Assembly: GCA_947503525.1 (NCBI GenBank)
Contig: CANNEA010000001.1
Span: forward strand, 868,001-932,000
Length of the DNA: 64,000 nucleotides
Direction of reading: 5' to 3'
From: an uncultured Carboxylicivirga sp.
GTDB taxonomy: Bacteria > Bacteroidota > Bacteroidia > Bacteroidales > Marinilabiliaceae
Position numbers and translations under genes: made by a program. This document shows, one piece after another, positions 55,948-64,000 of this stretch. The notes below the pieces were generated by a model. It saw nothing but the letters and a program-made list of their open reading frames with translations, was not told where the DNA came from and searched no databases. Every line of letters starts with the position of its first letter. Position 1 is the first letter of the stretch.

Positions 55948-57045
55948 ATGGATTCTGGAAATATGCCACATATTGCTGTATTTGGATTAAAGGGTTTTCC
56001 TGCAATTGGCGGTACGGCGTCAGTAGGTGAGAACCTGGTGAAAGAATTAAATAAAAAATTCCATTTTACGATTTATGCGACATCTTCTCATTGTAAAGAA
56101 CGACAACCATATTCTAATGTTAGGATGTTTATAATTAAAAAATTCCTACCACATAAACTCAATGTATTTTACTTTAATCTTGTTGGCGCTTTACACGCCT
56201 TGTTATTTGCAAAGTATAATTTAGTACATACTCATCAAATTGATACAGGATTTATTGTGCCTATACTTCGCCTTCGTTATAAGGTAGTTTCTACGCACCA
56301 TGGTAAGACGTATGACATGGATAAATGGGGCTATATATTAAAACGCTTTTTTCGAATTTCTGAATGGCTAATGATCAAGACTGCCAATTGGATAACGTTT
56401 GTTTCTGATAAGGAGAAATCTGATGCGGAATGTAAATTTAGGCAATCTAATTTCACTACCATTTATAATGGGATTAACCTTGATCAAAAAGTTAATAATC
56501 ATAGATGTGAAGACAATTATATAATGTTTGCGGCTGGACGTATAATTCCACTTAAGGGGTGCCATATTTTGTTAGAAGCATTGAAAAAGTCATCATATAA
56601 GGGAAAGTTGGTAATAGCCGGTGACTTGGAACAAATCCCATCATATGGAAAAAAAATCAGAAAATATGCAACTGGTTTAAACGTAGAATTTGTTGGGATG
56701 TTATTCGATAAGGCTGATTTATTGGGTTATGTGAAAAATGCTTCATTTTTTATTTTTCCGTCTTATACGGAAGCAATGTCGCTGATGCTTTTAGAAGCAG
56801 CATTGGTTAAGACACCTATAATTTGTAGTGATATTGAAGCTAATAAAGCCATTTTTGGGGAAGGTGAAGTAGAGTTTTTTAAGGTTGGAAATGTGGATGA
56901 TCTTGCTGATAGAATTAATGTGAATTTGAAAGATTCGGACGCGTGCAAATTAAAATCAGATCGAGCTTATTTGAAACTTCTTATGAAGTACCAATGGAGA
57001 CAACTTGCTAGTCAATATGAAGAGTTGTATTTGTTTAATATCTAA
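55948..57045 (+). CDS. Glycosyltransferase family 4
   Basis: The 365-residue GT-B enzyme has HIAVFGLKGFPAIGGTASVG at the N-terminus, KVVSTHHGKTYDMDKWG, IYNGINLDQKV and the C-terminal site PSYTEAMSLMLLEAALVKTP with the E-x7-E motif. The pattern KGFPAIGGT with THHGKTYDM is shared with rhamnosyl/galactosyltransferases of capsule loci. It ends the first, tightly packed part of the locus; 258 bp without a gene follow. Confidence 0.9.
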   Translation: MDSGNMPHIAVFGLKGFPAIGGTASVGENLVKELNKKFHFTIYATSSHCKERQPYSNVRMFIIKKFLPHKLNVFYFNLVGALHALLFAKYNLVHTHQIDTGFIVPILRLRYKVVSTHHGKTYDMDKWGYILKRFFRISEWLMIKTANWITFVSDKEKSDAECKFRQSNFTTIYNGINLDQKVNNHRCEDNYIMFAAGRIIPLKGCHILLEALKKSSYKGKLVIAGDLEQIPSYGKKIRKYATGLNVEFVGMLFDKADLLGYVKNASFFIFPSYTEAMSLMLLEAALVKTPIICSDIEANKAIFGEGEVEFFKVGNVDDLADRINVNLKDSDACKLKSDRAYLKLLMKYQWRQLASQYEELYLFNI

Positions 57046-57303
57046 ATGCATAATTTGAGCATTGCATACATATAACGCTTTAATGTTAATCTTTATCAAA
57101 GAAATTGCCAATTTTAGCTACTGATATTGATCTTTCGTCAAAGGTAATATTTGAAAAACCTCTTAAAAGATCTCATAAAGTAACTAATATACAGTTTGAT
57201 AGGTGCGATTTTTATGACTGACAGCATATTCTAATATTAGTTGAATTTAAAAATAAACTATCTTAAATTTGCGTATATAATTAAAATCTAAAAACAACTA
57301 AAT

Positions 57304-58119
57304 ATGAGAAAGATATTATCAATGATGGCAGTTGCAACGCTATTAGTGTTTACTGCCTGTGAAAAGAATGAACCAGAGGCTATAGAAGAACCAGCTAACA
57401 TTCCTGGGATGGGAAATGCGGAAGGAGATTTACAAGTTGATGCATATGAAATGCCTGATGACATTGAAATAATAGGATCGATTCAAGGAGTACTCCCTGA
57501 TGATCTTGGGAGTGTTAATGCTCTGGATGGTCTTAAAGCTACCACTGGATATGCATGTTATGGAAGTGGAAGAGATGTGAAAGTGCAAATTACTATGAAA
57601 AATACATCTCAAACAAAAAATAGAACGGTTTTCTTACCAAGGGGTCTTGTGTTTAAAGTTAATAAGACAGGCTATCAGCATGCAATGTTAATGCAATGGA
57701 CATGGGTATGTATTAAGGCTAACTCTTCTAGAACTTTTGTTCTGAATCTGTATTGTATTAATAGTGGCTTAAAAGGTTCTGATTCTAGTGCTGAGTTTTC
57801 TATTCTAGGTATTACTAATTCAGAAGTAATGTGGAAACTTCTAAGAATGATTGGCTGGCGCAAAATTAATCTAGAGCATTATCAACAAGTCAATGCCGCA
57901 GCATTACTTAAGTCAGATGATGAAATATCATATGATAATATTGTCACTAATGTTCAAGAAGCTGTATGGGAATTAACAAATGGATCAGGATTATCGGAGG
58001 AAAGTATTGATTATATTGAAGGTATTCCTTTTCTTGAAGAAGGTACTTATCCAGCTGATTTAGATGATAAAACAGTAGAACCTCCATACTATTTTGATGA
58101 ATATACCCCTGTTGACTAA
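57304..58119 (+). CDS. Lipoprotein of unknown function
   Basis: The 271-residue protein has a lipoprotein signal peptide (MAVATLLVFTAC, Cys at about 19), an acidic spacer and a central domain with four cysteines (TGYACYGSGRDVKVQITMKN, WTWVCIKANSSR, LNLYCINSGLKG). The middle has the look of a secreted beta domain also found in other Bacteroidota lipoproteins. It is flanked by polysaccharide genes but has its own terminator, so it may be a later insertion in the locus. Confidence 0.7.
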   Translation: MRKILSMMAVATLLVFTACEKNEPEAIEEPANIPGMGNAEGDLQVDAYEMPDDIEIIGSIQGVLPDDLGSVNALDGLKATTGYACYGSGRDVKVQITMKNTSQTKNRTVFLPRGLVFKVNKTGYQHAMLMQWTWVCIKANSSRTFVLNLYCINSGLKGSDSSAEFSILGITNSEVMWKLLRMIGWRKINLEHYQQVNAAALLKSDDEISYDNIVTNVQEAVWELTNGSGLSEESIDYIEGIPFLEEGTYPADLDDKTVEPPYYFDEYTPVD

Positions 58120-58140
58120 TTAATTGGTATAATACTATAT

Positions 58141-58176
58141 AAAAGCAGGCTTCAACTTTGAAGTCTGCTTTTTTTT
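58141..58176 (+). terminator. Intrinsic terminator after the lipoprotein gene
   Basis: AAAAGCAGGCTTCAA (58141-58155) pairs with 58158-58172 with one G-U, followed by T residues. The closing loop must open to at least four bases in the RNA. Confidence 0.88.
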
Positions 58177-58263
58177 GATTAAAATGCTATTATGTTTGAC
58201 AGGTAATCCTTATTTATTTTCTAGGAATGGATACATTTGTTTTGAAAACAACTGAAAATAACT

Positions 58264-59250
58264 ATGAAAAGAAATGATTTAATTTTAGTTTCTCTGCTAT
58301 TGATCTTATTCGGAATAGGAGTTAATGCGCAAACCGGTTTGACTTGTGAAGATCCGATAATAGCATTCGCAGGATCAAATGAATTCACAGGTACCCAGAA
58401 TACAGAACAATGGTTTAACTATACTGCCAGCTCAACTGGAAAAATAACAATTACTAATTGTTTGCTCACATCAGAAAATACTAAAATTTCTATTTATTCA
58501 GGTGGATTTTGTGTGCCACTTATTTTAAAGGCAGAAAATGATGATCATTGTGATGCTCAGTCTATGGTTACATTTATTGGAACAGAAGGATTTGATTACT
58601 TTGTGGTCTGGGAAAATCTATCCTCATCGAATTCATTTGATTGGACTATTGTTGAGTCGGAGTGGAGTGATAGTGAATCATGCGATAAACCAGTACTTGC
58701 TAATCAGGGAAATGCTAACATTGCCAACCATACAGGTGCTACCGATCAATGGTTTGCCTTTGTGGCGCCTGAAGATGGAAAGATAATTGTATCAACTTGC
58801 GGGATAACATCTGAAAATACCAGTGTAAGAATTTTTGATAGCTGCAGTGGAATACAATTAAGTGGGAATGATGATTTTTGTGATGAGCAATCTGAAGTAG
58901 AATTTAGTTGCATTAAGGATGTAAAATACCTTATTCAATGGGAATCAACTCATACATCTGTTTCTTATAATTGGGCCTTAACTTATAATGAAATTCCGAC
59001 GAACATAAAGAGTTTAAATGAAAAAATAGGAATGGAGCTTAACCTTGATCTCAAGGTGATTAGCTTGTCCTTGCCTACAAATTCATTTTCTGAGATTAAA
59101 GTTCTAAATATTAGCGGTGCTCTTGTTCAGCAATTCGAAACGAATGAATCAAAATTTGAACTAAATTGCCAGGGTCTTCCTAAAGGGATATATGTCCTTT
59201 CCATTAAATCCAATTATGGAGTATGGAATTCAAAATTTCTTCTTAAATAA
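58264..59250 (+). CDS. Secreted tandem-domain protein with T9SS sorting domain
   Basis: The 328-residue protein has a signal peptide (LVSLLLILFGIGVNAQ), two homologous beta domains of about 105 residues (WFNYTASSTGKITITNCLLT with NDDHCDAQ; WFAFVAPEDGKIIVSTCGIT with NDDFCDEQ) and a C-terminal T9SS type A domain (SEIKVLNISGALVQQF to GIYVLSIKS, FLLK). The domains have two conserved cysteines each. It should be exported through type IX secretion and attached at the surface. It sits between the two polysaccharide gene blocks and has no recognised activity. Confidence 0.82.
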   Translation: MKRNDLILVSLLLILFGIGVNAQTGLTCEDPIIAFAGSNEFTGTQNTEQWFNYTASSTGKITITNCLLTSENTKISIYSGGFCVPLILKAENDDHCDAQSMVTFIGTEGFDYFVVWENLSSSNSFDWTIVESEWSDSESCDKPVLANQGNANIANHTGATDQWFAFVAPEDGKIIVSTCGITSENTSVRIFDSCSGIQLSGNDDFCDEQSEVEFSCIKDVKYLIQWESTHTSVSYNWALTYNEIPTNIKSLNEKIGMELNLDLKVISLSLPTNSFSEIKVLNISGALVQQFETNESKFELNCQGLPKGIYVLSIKSNYGVWNSKFLLK

Positions 59251-59273
59251 ATCGTAATATTAAAAGATAATAG

Positions 59274-59299
59274 TGACCTATAATGAAAATTATAGGTCA
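59274..59299 (+). terminator. Hairpin after the T9SS gene, probable terminator
   Basis: TGACCTATAAT (59274-59284), loop GAAA and the perfect complement (59289-59299) lie 24 bp after the stop. The stem is AT-rich and the T-run after it is weak, so it may be a stability hairpin instead. Confidence 0.6.
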
Positions 59300-59647
59300 T
59301 TATTGATTATTGATGGTTTTGATAGTTGAAATGATTTTAATTTAATACTATTATTTATTATTTAGTTACGGTTTTATTAGTCCGATTCATTGCCTTGAAT
59401 CGATTAAATGAATGATGATGTTTGTCAGCATTAACTTAGCATTTGGCAAAAAAAAAGACCTTTTTGTCACAATTAAATAATAGGTTGCTAAACTAATGCT
59501 ACTTTAGAACAAAGAAACTTATTTTATTCATAATGTCTGTCTAAATATTTAGGTGCATTTTATGATGTGATTGAGGAGGCGAAGCTGTATCTGTACGTGA
59601 TATTTAGTTAGCGTTGGTCATAAAAAATGGTTAATTATTCTACTCAT
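59300..59647. other. Intergenic stretch, no gene seen
   Basis: These 348 bp before wecB are AT-rich with no plausible coding frame. Short palindromic words occur but no strong hairpin. The promoter of the second polysaccharide block should lie here. Confidence 0.5.
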
Positions 59648-60769
59648 ATGAAAAAAGTACTGATTGTATTTGGAACCAGGCCGGAAGCCATTAAAATGGC
59701 ACCTGTGGTTAAAGCATTTAAGGCATCAAACGATTCTTTTGAAATGAAGGTCTGTGTTACAGCTCAGCATAGAGAAATGTTAGATCAGGTATTAGATTTA
59801 TTTAATATACAGCCTGATTATGATTTGAACCTTATGAGACCCGGTCAAAACCTTTATTCTTTAACAGCAGATATTGTTACAGGAATGAAGCCAGTTTTAG
59901 AGGAGTTTAGTCCAGATTACGTTCTTGTACATGGTGACACGACTACATCAACTGCAACAGCCTTGGCTGCTTTTTATAGTGGAGCGAAAGTTGGGCATGT
60001 TGAAGCTGGTTTAAGAACCTATAATAAATTAGCTCCATTTCCGGAAGAAATAAACAGACAATTGACGGGGCGTTTGGCTGATTATCATTTTGCGCCTACT
60101 ACACAATCAAGGGATAATTTGATATCCGAAGGGGTTAAAACAGAAAATATAATTGTGACAGGTAATACGGTTATAGATGCACTTTTCGAAAGTATAAGCA
60201 TAGTCGATAGTTTTGAGAAGCATAACGGACTAGATAATCTTAAAAGCCAACTTGATAATAACCGTGACATAGTTCTTGTTACTGGGCATCGTCGCGAAAA
60301 TTTTGGACAGGGATTTATCGATATTTGTAAATCATTAAAGACCATTGCTGAGGGGTTTGATGGTGATATTGTATATCCGGTCCATTTGAATCCGAATGTG
60401 CAAAAGCCGGTATTTGAATTATTGAAAGATGTATCGAATATTAAGCTTATAAATCCACAACCATATGAATGTTTTGTTTGGCTCATGAATCGAGCTAAAA
60501 TTATTATTACCGATAGTGGTGGAGTTCAGGAAGAAGCCCCAAGTTTGGGTAAACCAGTTTTGGTAATGCGTGATACAACAGAAAGGCCTGAAGCAGTGGA
60601 AGCTGGCACTGTACTTCTTGTTGGAACAGACAAAGAGCGTATAGCTATACAGGCAAAAAGACTTCTGAATGATAAGGAAGCTTATGCAAGTATGAGTAAA
60701 TTACATAATCCTTATGGTGACGGCAAAGCAGCTAAGCGAATTGTCGACTATTTAAGAGCGATGAATTAA
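59648..60769 (+). CDS. wecB: UDP-N-acetylglucosamine 2-epimerase (non-hydrolysing)
   Basis: The 373-residue enzyme makes UDP-ManNAc from UDP-GlcNAc. Motifs seen are [72 protein letters not shown] and [20 protein letters not shown]. Length matches E. coli WecB. ATG 59648 is chosen over an in-frame ATG seven codons upstream. It is followed by the dehydrogenase that would oxidise UDP-ManNAc, so the two supply UDP-ManNAcA for the polysaccharide. Confidence 0.95.
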   Translation: MKKVLIVFGTRPEAIKMAPVVKAFKASNDSFEMKVCVTAQHREMLDQVLDLFNIQPDYDLNLMRPGQNLYSLTADIVTGMKPVLEEFSPDYVLVHGDTTTSTATALAAFYSGAKVGHVEAGLRTYNKLAPFPEEINRQLTGRLADYHFAPTTQSRDNLISEGVKTENIIVTGNTVIDALFESISIVDSFEKHNGLDNLKSQLDNNRDIVLVTGHRRENFGQGFIDICKSLKTIAEGFDGDIVYPVHLNPNVQKPVFELLKDVSNIKLINPQPYECFVWLMNRAKIIITDSGGVQEEAPSLGKPVLVMRDTTERPEAVEAGTVLLVGTDKERIAIQAKRLLNDKEAYASMSKLHNPYGDGKAAKRIVDYLRAMN

Positions 60770-60805
60770 ACAGTATTCTTTTAAATATATTGTCAAACTT
60801 GAATT

Positions 60806-62020
60806 ATGAATAAAAATATTAGTGTATCTACTATCGGGTTAGGATACATAGGTTTACCAACAAGTGCTTTGGTAGCATCGGGAGGCATTAAGGTAAATGG
60901 CATGGATGTTAACACCTTTGTTGTTGAAACTATTAATAAAGGAAAGGTTCATATTGTAGAACCTGATTTAAACAAATATGTAAAAGAGGCGGTTGAAAAA
61001 GGATTACTAAGTGCAGATACCGAAGTAAAAGAAGCTGATGTCTATTTAATAGTGGTTCCTACCCCATTTAAAGGGAATCATGAACCAGATATTTCGTTTG
61101 TTGAATCAGCAACACGTAATGTAATTCCTTTATTGAAAGAAGGTGATCTATTTATAATAGAGTCTACTTCACCAATAGGAACAACGGAAAAAATGCGTGA
61201 TTTGATTTATACAAGTCGTCCTGAACTAAAAAATAGAATCTATCTTGCGTATTGTCCAGAAAGAGTTTTACCTGGAAATGTTATGTATGAATTGGTGCAA
61301 AATGATAGAGTTATTGGAGGAATTGACAGTTTATCTACCACAAAAGCGATTGAGTTTTATAAGTTGTTTGTACAAGGACAACTTCACGCAACAAATGCGC
61401 GCACGGCAGAGATGTGTAAATTAACTGAGAATGCTAGTCGAGATGTTCAAATTGCCTTCGCCAATGAATTATCCTTAATATGTGACAAGGCTAATATTAA
61501 TGTTTGGGAATTGATTGAACTGGCTAATAAACATCCACGTGTGAATATACTGCAGCCAGGATGTGGTGTTGGAGGTCATTGTATTGCTGTAGACCCTTAC
61601 TTTATTGTATCGGATTATCCGAGAGAGTCTCAGATGATTGGTAAAGCTAGAGAAACCAACAATTACAAAGCTTTTTGGGTAGCTGAAAAAATTCAAAATG
61701 CAATGCTTAATTTTAAGTTGAAAAATGGACGTTCAGCTGCGCTTGCAATAATGGGATTGGCATTTAAACCAAATATTGATGATTTGCGTGAATCTCCTGC
61801 AAAGTATATAGCTCAAAAAGTGCTTCAAAGTACAAATGATGAACAAGTATTTTTTGTTGAGCCAAACATTGAAGATCATCAAATTTTTAAAATATCACCA
61901 TATAAAGAAGCTTACGACAAATGCGATATTGCTGTCTTCCTAGTAGCACATAATGAATTTAAAGATTTAGCTCAAGTTGAAGGCAAGACCATAATGGATT
62001 TCTGTGGGGTTTTTAAATAA
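60806..62020 (+). CDS. wecC: UDP-N-acetyl-D-mannosamine dehydrogenase
   Basis: The 404-residue NAD-dependent four-electron dehydrogenase has TIGLGYIGLPTSALVASGG (Rossmann loop), VVPTPFKGNHEPDISFV, IESTSPIGTTEKM, CKLTENASRDVQIAFANEL, the catalytic-Cys motif GCGVGGHCIAVDP and GLAFKPNIDDLRESPA. It oxidises UDP-ManNAc to UDP-ManNAcA. It follows wecB by 36 bp and precedes the ketoisomerase-like pair by 7 bp. Confidence 0.94.
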   Translation: MNKNISVSTIGLGYIGLPTSALVASGGIKVNGMDVNTFVVETINKGKVHIVEPDLNKYVKEAVEKGLLSADTEVKEADVYLIVVPTPFKGNHEPDISFVESATRNVIPLLKEGDLFIIESTSPIGTTEKMRDLIYTSRPELKNRIYLAYCPERVLPGNVMYELVQNDRVIGGIDSLSTTKAIEFYKLFVQGQLHATNARTAEMCKLTENASRDVQIAFANELSLICDKANINVWELIELANKHPRVNILQPGCGVGGHCIAVDPYFIVSDYPRESQMIGKARETNNYKAFWVAEKIQNAMLNFKLKNGRSAALAIMGLAFKPNIDDLRESPAKYIAQKVLQSTNDEQVFFVEPNIEDHQIFKISPYKEAYDKCDIAVFLVAHNEFKDLAQVEGKTIMDFCGVFK

Positions 62021-62027
62021 GCATAAT

Positions 62028-62429
62028 ATGGAACCAAAAATAATCCAACTTCCAAAGCATCTTGATGCGAGGGGAAACCTTTCATTTATTGAAGAGGAAA
62101 GTCACTTGCCGTTTAAAATTAAAAGAGTTTACTGGATTTATGATGTTCCGGGAGGAGAAATTCGTGGTGGACATGCATTTAAAGAAACAGAAGAATTAAT
62201 TGTAGCACTTTCTGGAAGTTTTGATGTTATTCTTCACAATGGTAAAAAGGAGTTTAAGATTTCTTTAAATAGATCCTATAATGGTGTGTTAATTCCTAAG
62301 TTGATGTGGAGACAATTAGAGAATTTCTCAACTAATTCCCTTGCGGTAATAGTTGCTTCAACCGAATATGATGAGCAGGATTATATCCGTGATTTTGATA
62401 TATTTAAAAAAAATAAGTCCCTATGTTAA
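62028..62429 (+). CDS. Sugar 3,4-ketoisomerase-like cupin (FdtA/WxcM family), copy 1
   Basis: The 133-residue single-domain cupin is related to FdtA/QdtA, which isomerise dTDP-4-keto-6-deoxyglucose to the 3-keto sugar. Visible are LDARGNLSFIEEESHLPFKI, the region VPGGEIRGGHAFKETEELIV and LSGSFDVILHNG. The family motif is RGxHAHK; here the second His is Phe (HAFK), so activity may be altered or lost, or the substrate different. An in-frame GTG at 62004 exists, but ATG 62028 fits the family start. It overlaps copy 2 by 7 bp. Confidence 0.85.
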   Translation: MEPKIIQLPKHLDARGNLSFIEEESHLPFKIKRVYWIYDVPGGEIRGGHAFKETEELIVALSGSFDVILHNGKKEFKISLNRSYNGVLIPKLMWRQLENFSTNSLAVIVASTEYDEQDYIRDFDIFKKNKSLC

Positions 62430-62848
62430 GTTATGTTTCCGACATTCATAATTGTAATGTGGTTGAATTATCAAAAATTCATAATCGTGCAGGTAATATG
62501 ACCATTATTCAAAATGGAGAGCATTTACCATTTGATGTCAAACGGTTATATTATTTGTATGATGTCCCTGGTGGCTCTGAACGTGGAGGACATGCGCATA
62601 GAGGTTTATATCAGCTAATTGTTGCTGCCAGTGGTAGTTTTGACGTGGTTATTAATGATGGAAAGCAGAAAAAGATTATTCAATTAAATAGACCGAATTT
62701 TGGTTTAATGGTTATTCCAGGTATCTGGAGGGAGATCGTTAACTTTTCCTCTGGTGCGATATGTTTTGTATTGGCATCAGAAAAGTATAGTGAAGATGAT
62801 TATATACGAGAATACTCAGAATTTGAGAAATGGAAATCATTAAAGTAG
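62423..62848 (+). CDS. Sugar 3,4-ketoisomerase-like cupin (FdtA/WxcM family), copy 2
   Basis: A 141-residue paralogue of the preceding gene with both motif histidines kept (GGSERGGHAHRGLYQLIVAA), followed by SGSFDVVINDG and FVLASEKYSEDDYIREY. With the aminotransferase at 63771 it would yield a 3-amino-3,6-dideoxy sugar nucleotide. Tandem copies may form a hetero-oligomer or act on different keto sugars. It overlaps the next gene by 19 bp. Confidence 0.88.
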   Translation: MLSYVSDIHNCNVVELSKIHNRAGNMTIIQNGEHLPFDVKRLYYLYDVPGGSERGGHAHRGLYQLIVAASGSFDVVINDGKQKKIIQLNRPNFGLMVIPGIWREIVNFSSGAICFVLASEKYSEDDYIREYSEFEKWKSLK

Positions 62849-63768
62849 GAAAAAAAGAATTTGAGAGTGAAGTTGTAAAACCCTTACATGTTTTTCACTC
62901 GGTATCATTTAATGAGTTGAATAGCGACAAGTGCAATAAATTGCATTATCTGTTATTCAAAGAAAGTAAGTTCAAACTTGCAATAGTAATAGGTATAACA
63001 GATAACGTGGCATTCTCACCATTTTCAGCCCCTTTTGGAGGTTTCGTACCAATCGCCAATAATACAAAACTTACAACTATTGATAGTGCAATTATAGCTT
63101 TAGTTGATTGGTTAAAAAATGAGGGGTGTGAGCGTTTAGAAATAGTACTTCCACCCGAAATATACAATTCAGGATTTATTGCTAAACAAGTTAATTGTTT
63201 GTACCGTAATGGATTTGATAATACTACGATTGATCTTAACTATTCTTTTAATACCTCTAAGTTTAGTGAGACTTATTTAGATGAGCTTCCTAGAAATGCA
63301 AGAAAAAACCTCAGATTAGGTTTAAAATCAGATTTACAATTTGTTAAGTGCAAGGGGGAAGATGAATATCAACTGGCTTATAATGTAATTGCTAAGAATA
63401 GGGAGGAACGTGGGTTTCCATTGCGTATGATGTGGAATCAAGTTCATAAAACAATTGAAGTAGTTAGGTCAGACTTCTTTTTACTGAAACACTCAAATGG
63501 TTATCCAATTGCTTCAGCAATTGTTTTTTATGTTACACCAAAAATTGTACAGGTTATTTATTGGGGTGATCTAGGAGAGTATTCTAATCTAAAAACAATG
63601 AATGTGCTTTCATATCGTGTGTTTGAGTATTATAAAAATACAAATATTCAGATTGTTGATGTTGGACCATCATCAGAAGATTCCATTCCTAATCATGGAT
63701 TAGCAGAATTTAAGGAGGGTATTGGCTGCAGTGTTAGTACGAAATTTAAATTTGCAATTAATTTATAG
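62830..63768 (+). CDS. FemAB/GNAT-like acyltransferase
   Basis: The 312-residue protein has the double-GNAT look of FemAB-type and related N-acyltransferases of polysaccharide loci: VFHSVSFNEL, AFSPFSAPFGGFVPI, LPRNARKNLRLGLKS and the C-terminal ASAIVFYVTPKIVQVIYWGD and VDVGPSSEDSIPNHGLAEFK. It probably acylates the amino group of the sugar made by the neighbouring aminotransferase, or adds an amino acid to it; the donor is unknown. There is no signal peptide. Confidence 0.75.
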   Translation: MEIIKVGKKEFESEVVKPLHVFHSVSFNELNSDKCNKLHYLLFKESKFKLAIVIGITDNVAFSPFSAPFGGFVPIANNTKLTTIDSAIIALVDWLKNEGCERLEIVLPPEIYNSGFIAKQVNCLYRNGFDNTTIDLNYSFNTSKFSETYLDELPRNARKNLRLGLKSDLQFVKCKGEDEYQLAYNVIAKNREERGFPLRMMWNQVHKTIEVVRSDFFLLKHSNGYPIASAIVFYVTPKIVQVIYWGDLGEYSNLKTMNVLSYRVFEYYKNTNIQIVDVGPSSEDSIPNHGLAEFKEGIGCSVSTKFKFAINL

Positions 63769-63770
63769 AT

Positions 63771-64000
63771 ATGTTCATTATTGAACCCGATCCTTTTCTC
63801 TTACCAACTTATCGAATTAGTCCTTTCAAAACATCTGATATTACTGCCAATTGTTTAATGGCAGATTCTGACGGTTTTAATGATTATTTAAATAATCGAT
63901 TTAAAGGAAAGCAATATTGGTATACTTTGAATGGTAGAGAAGCAATAGGCTTGGCTTTAGATGAATATGATCTGGCTAAAGATGATGTAGTCACAATTTT
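63771..64000 (+). CDS. DegT/DnrJ/EryC1-type aminotransferase (N-terminus only)
   Basis: The frame from ATG 63771 runs off the window after 76 codons. It reads MFIIEPDPFLLPTYRISPFK and later WYTLNGREAIGLALDEYDLA, followed by KDDVVTI, resembling the start of PLP-dependent sugar aminotransferases. The PLP lysine lies outside the window. The position after the ketoisomerase pair fits a FdtB-like role. The family call rests on a short segment and on context. Confidence 0.6.
   Translation, partial: MFIIEPDPFLLPTYRISPFKTSDITANCLMADSDGFNDYLNNRFKGKQYWYTLNGREAIGLALDEYDLAKDDVVTI

Noticed and set aside
1-64000. CRISPR array
   Set aside because: No run of regularly spaced direct repeats was seen anywhere in the window.

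Overview
The window comes from a low-GC member of the Bacteroidota, probably near Bacteroidales/Marinilabiliales. The signs are a 287-aa primary sigma factor, a Rho with a long charged insert, a promoter of the form TTTG-N19-TANNTTTG before rho, type IX secretion (T9SS) sorting domains, a SusC-like TonB receptor, weak Shine-Dalgarno sites and a tmRNA tag reading GENNYALAA. This placement is inference from family features; no search was run.

Layout. (1) 1-6804 is an RNA-repair region. A minus-strand unit (slipin, then a partial RtcB ligase) is preceded by a structured intergenic RNA region that holds a canonical but circularly permuted tRNA-like fold. A WYL regulator is divergent from it. Next comes a second RtcB-PrfH pair with a TPR gene, behind a hairpin-rich leader. 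(2) 6814-13659 holds a truncated phosphoesterase remnant and two large secreted repeat proteins, the second with a T9SS signal. (3) 13660-17977 is accessory: a long DNA dyad, two unknown genes, a protein that joins toxin-binding parts of three antitoxin families, a cyclic-phosphate-processing receiver protein, and two start-less copies of a CGCKWC mini-protein. (4) 18454-25507 is an integron-like cassette array. Each cassette begins with a GTT box that is the inverse complement of the AAC box at its right end. One cassette carries an M48-type peptidase with a small membrane partner, and one is interrupted by an IS91-family element. (5) A tyrosine integrase abuts the 3' end of tmRNA (25708-27448), which suggests an island border. 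(6) 27496-45792 is core chromosome: rpe, rpoD, rho, an AAA ATPase, pyruvate:ferredoxin oxidoreductase, an AraC regulator, a TonB receptor, a dihydroorotate-dehydrogenase-like protein, pyruvate phosphate dikinase, ruvX and def. (7) 45948-64000 is a surface polysaccharide locus: export lipoprotein, tyrosine kinase, polymerase, flippase, glycosyltransferases, deacetylase, ManNAcA synthesis (WecB/WecC), two ketoisomerase-like cupins, a FemAB/GNAT-type acyltransferase and a DegT-type aminotransferase. A lipoprotein and a T9SS protein sit inside the locus.

How the genes work together. The left end brings together several activities acting on broken RNA: two RtcB ligases, the PrfH rescue factor, a predicted cyclic-phosphate processing protein and a tRNA-mimic RNA. 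The accessory block adds antitoxin and cassette-borne functions, so conflict with RNA-cleaving toxins is a plausible common theme; this is inference. The right end builds and exports a polysaccharide that probably contains ManNAcA and an amino-deoxy sugar. The central genes are ordinary housekeeping and anaerobic pyruvate metabolism.
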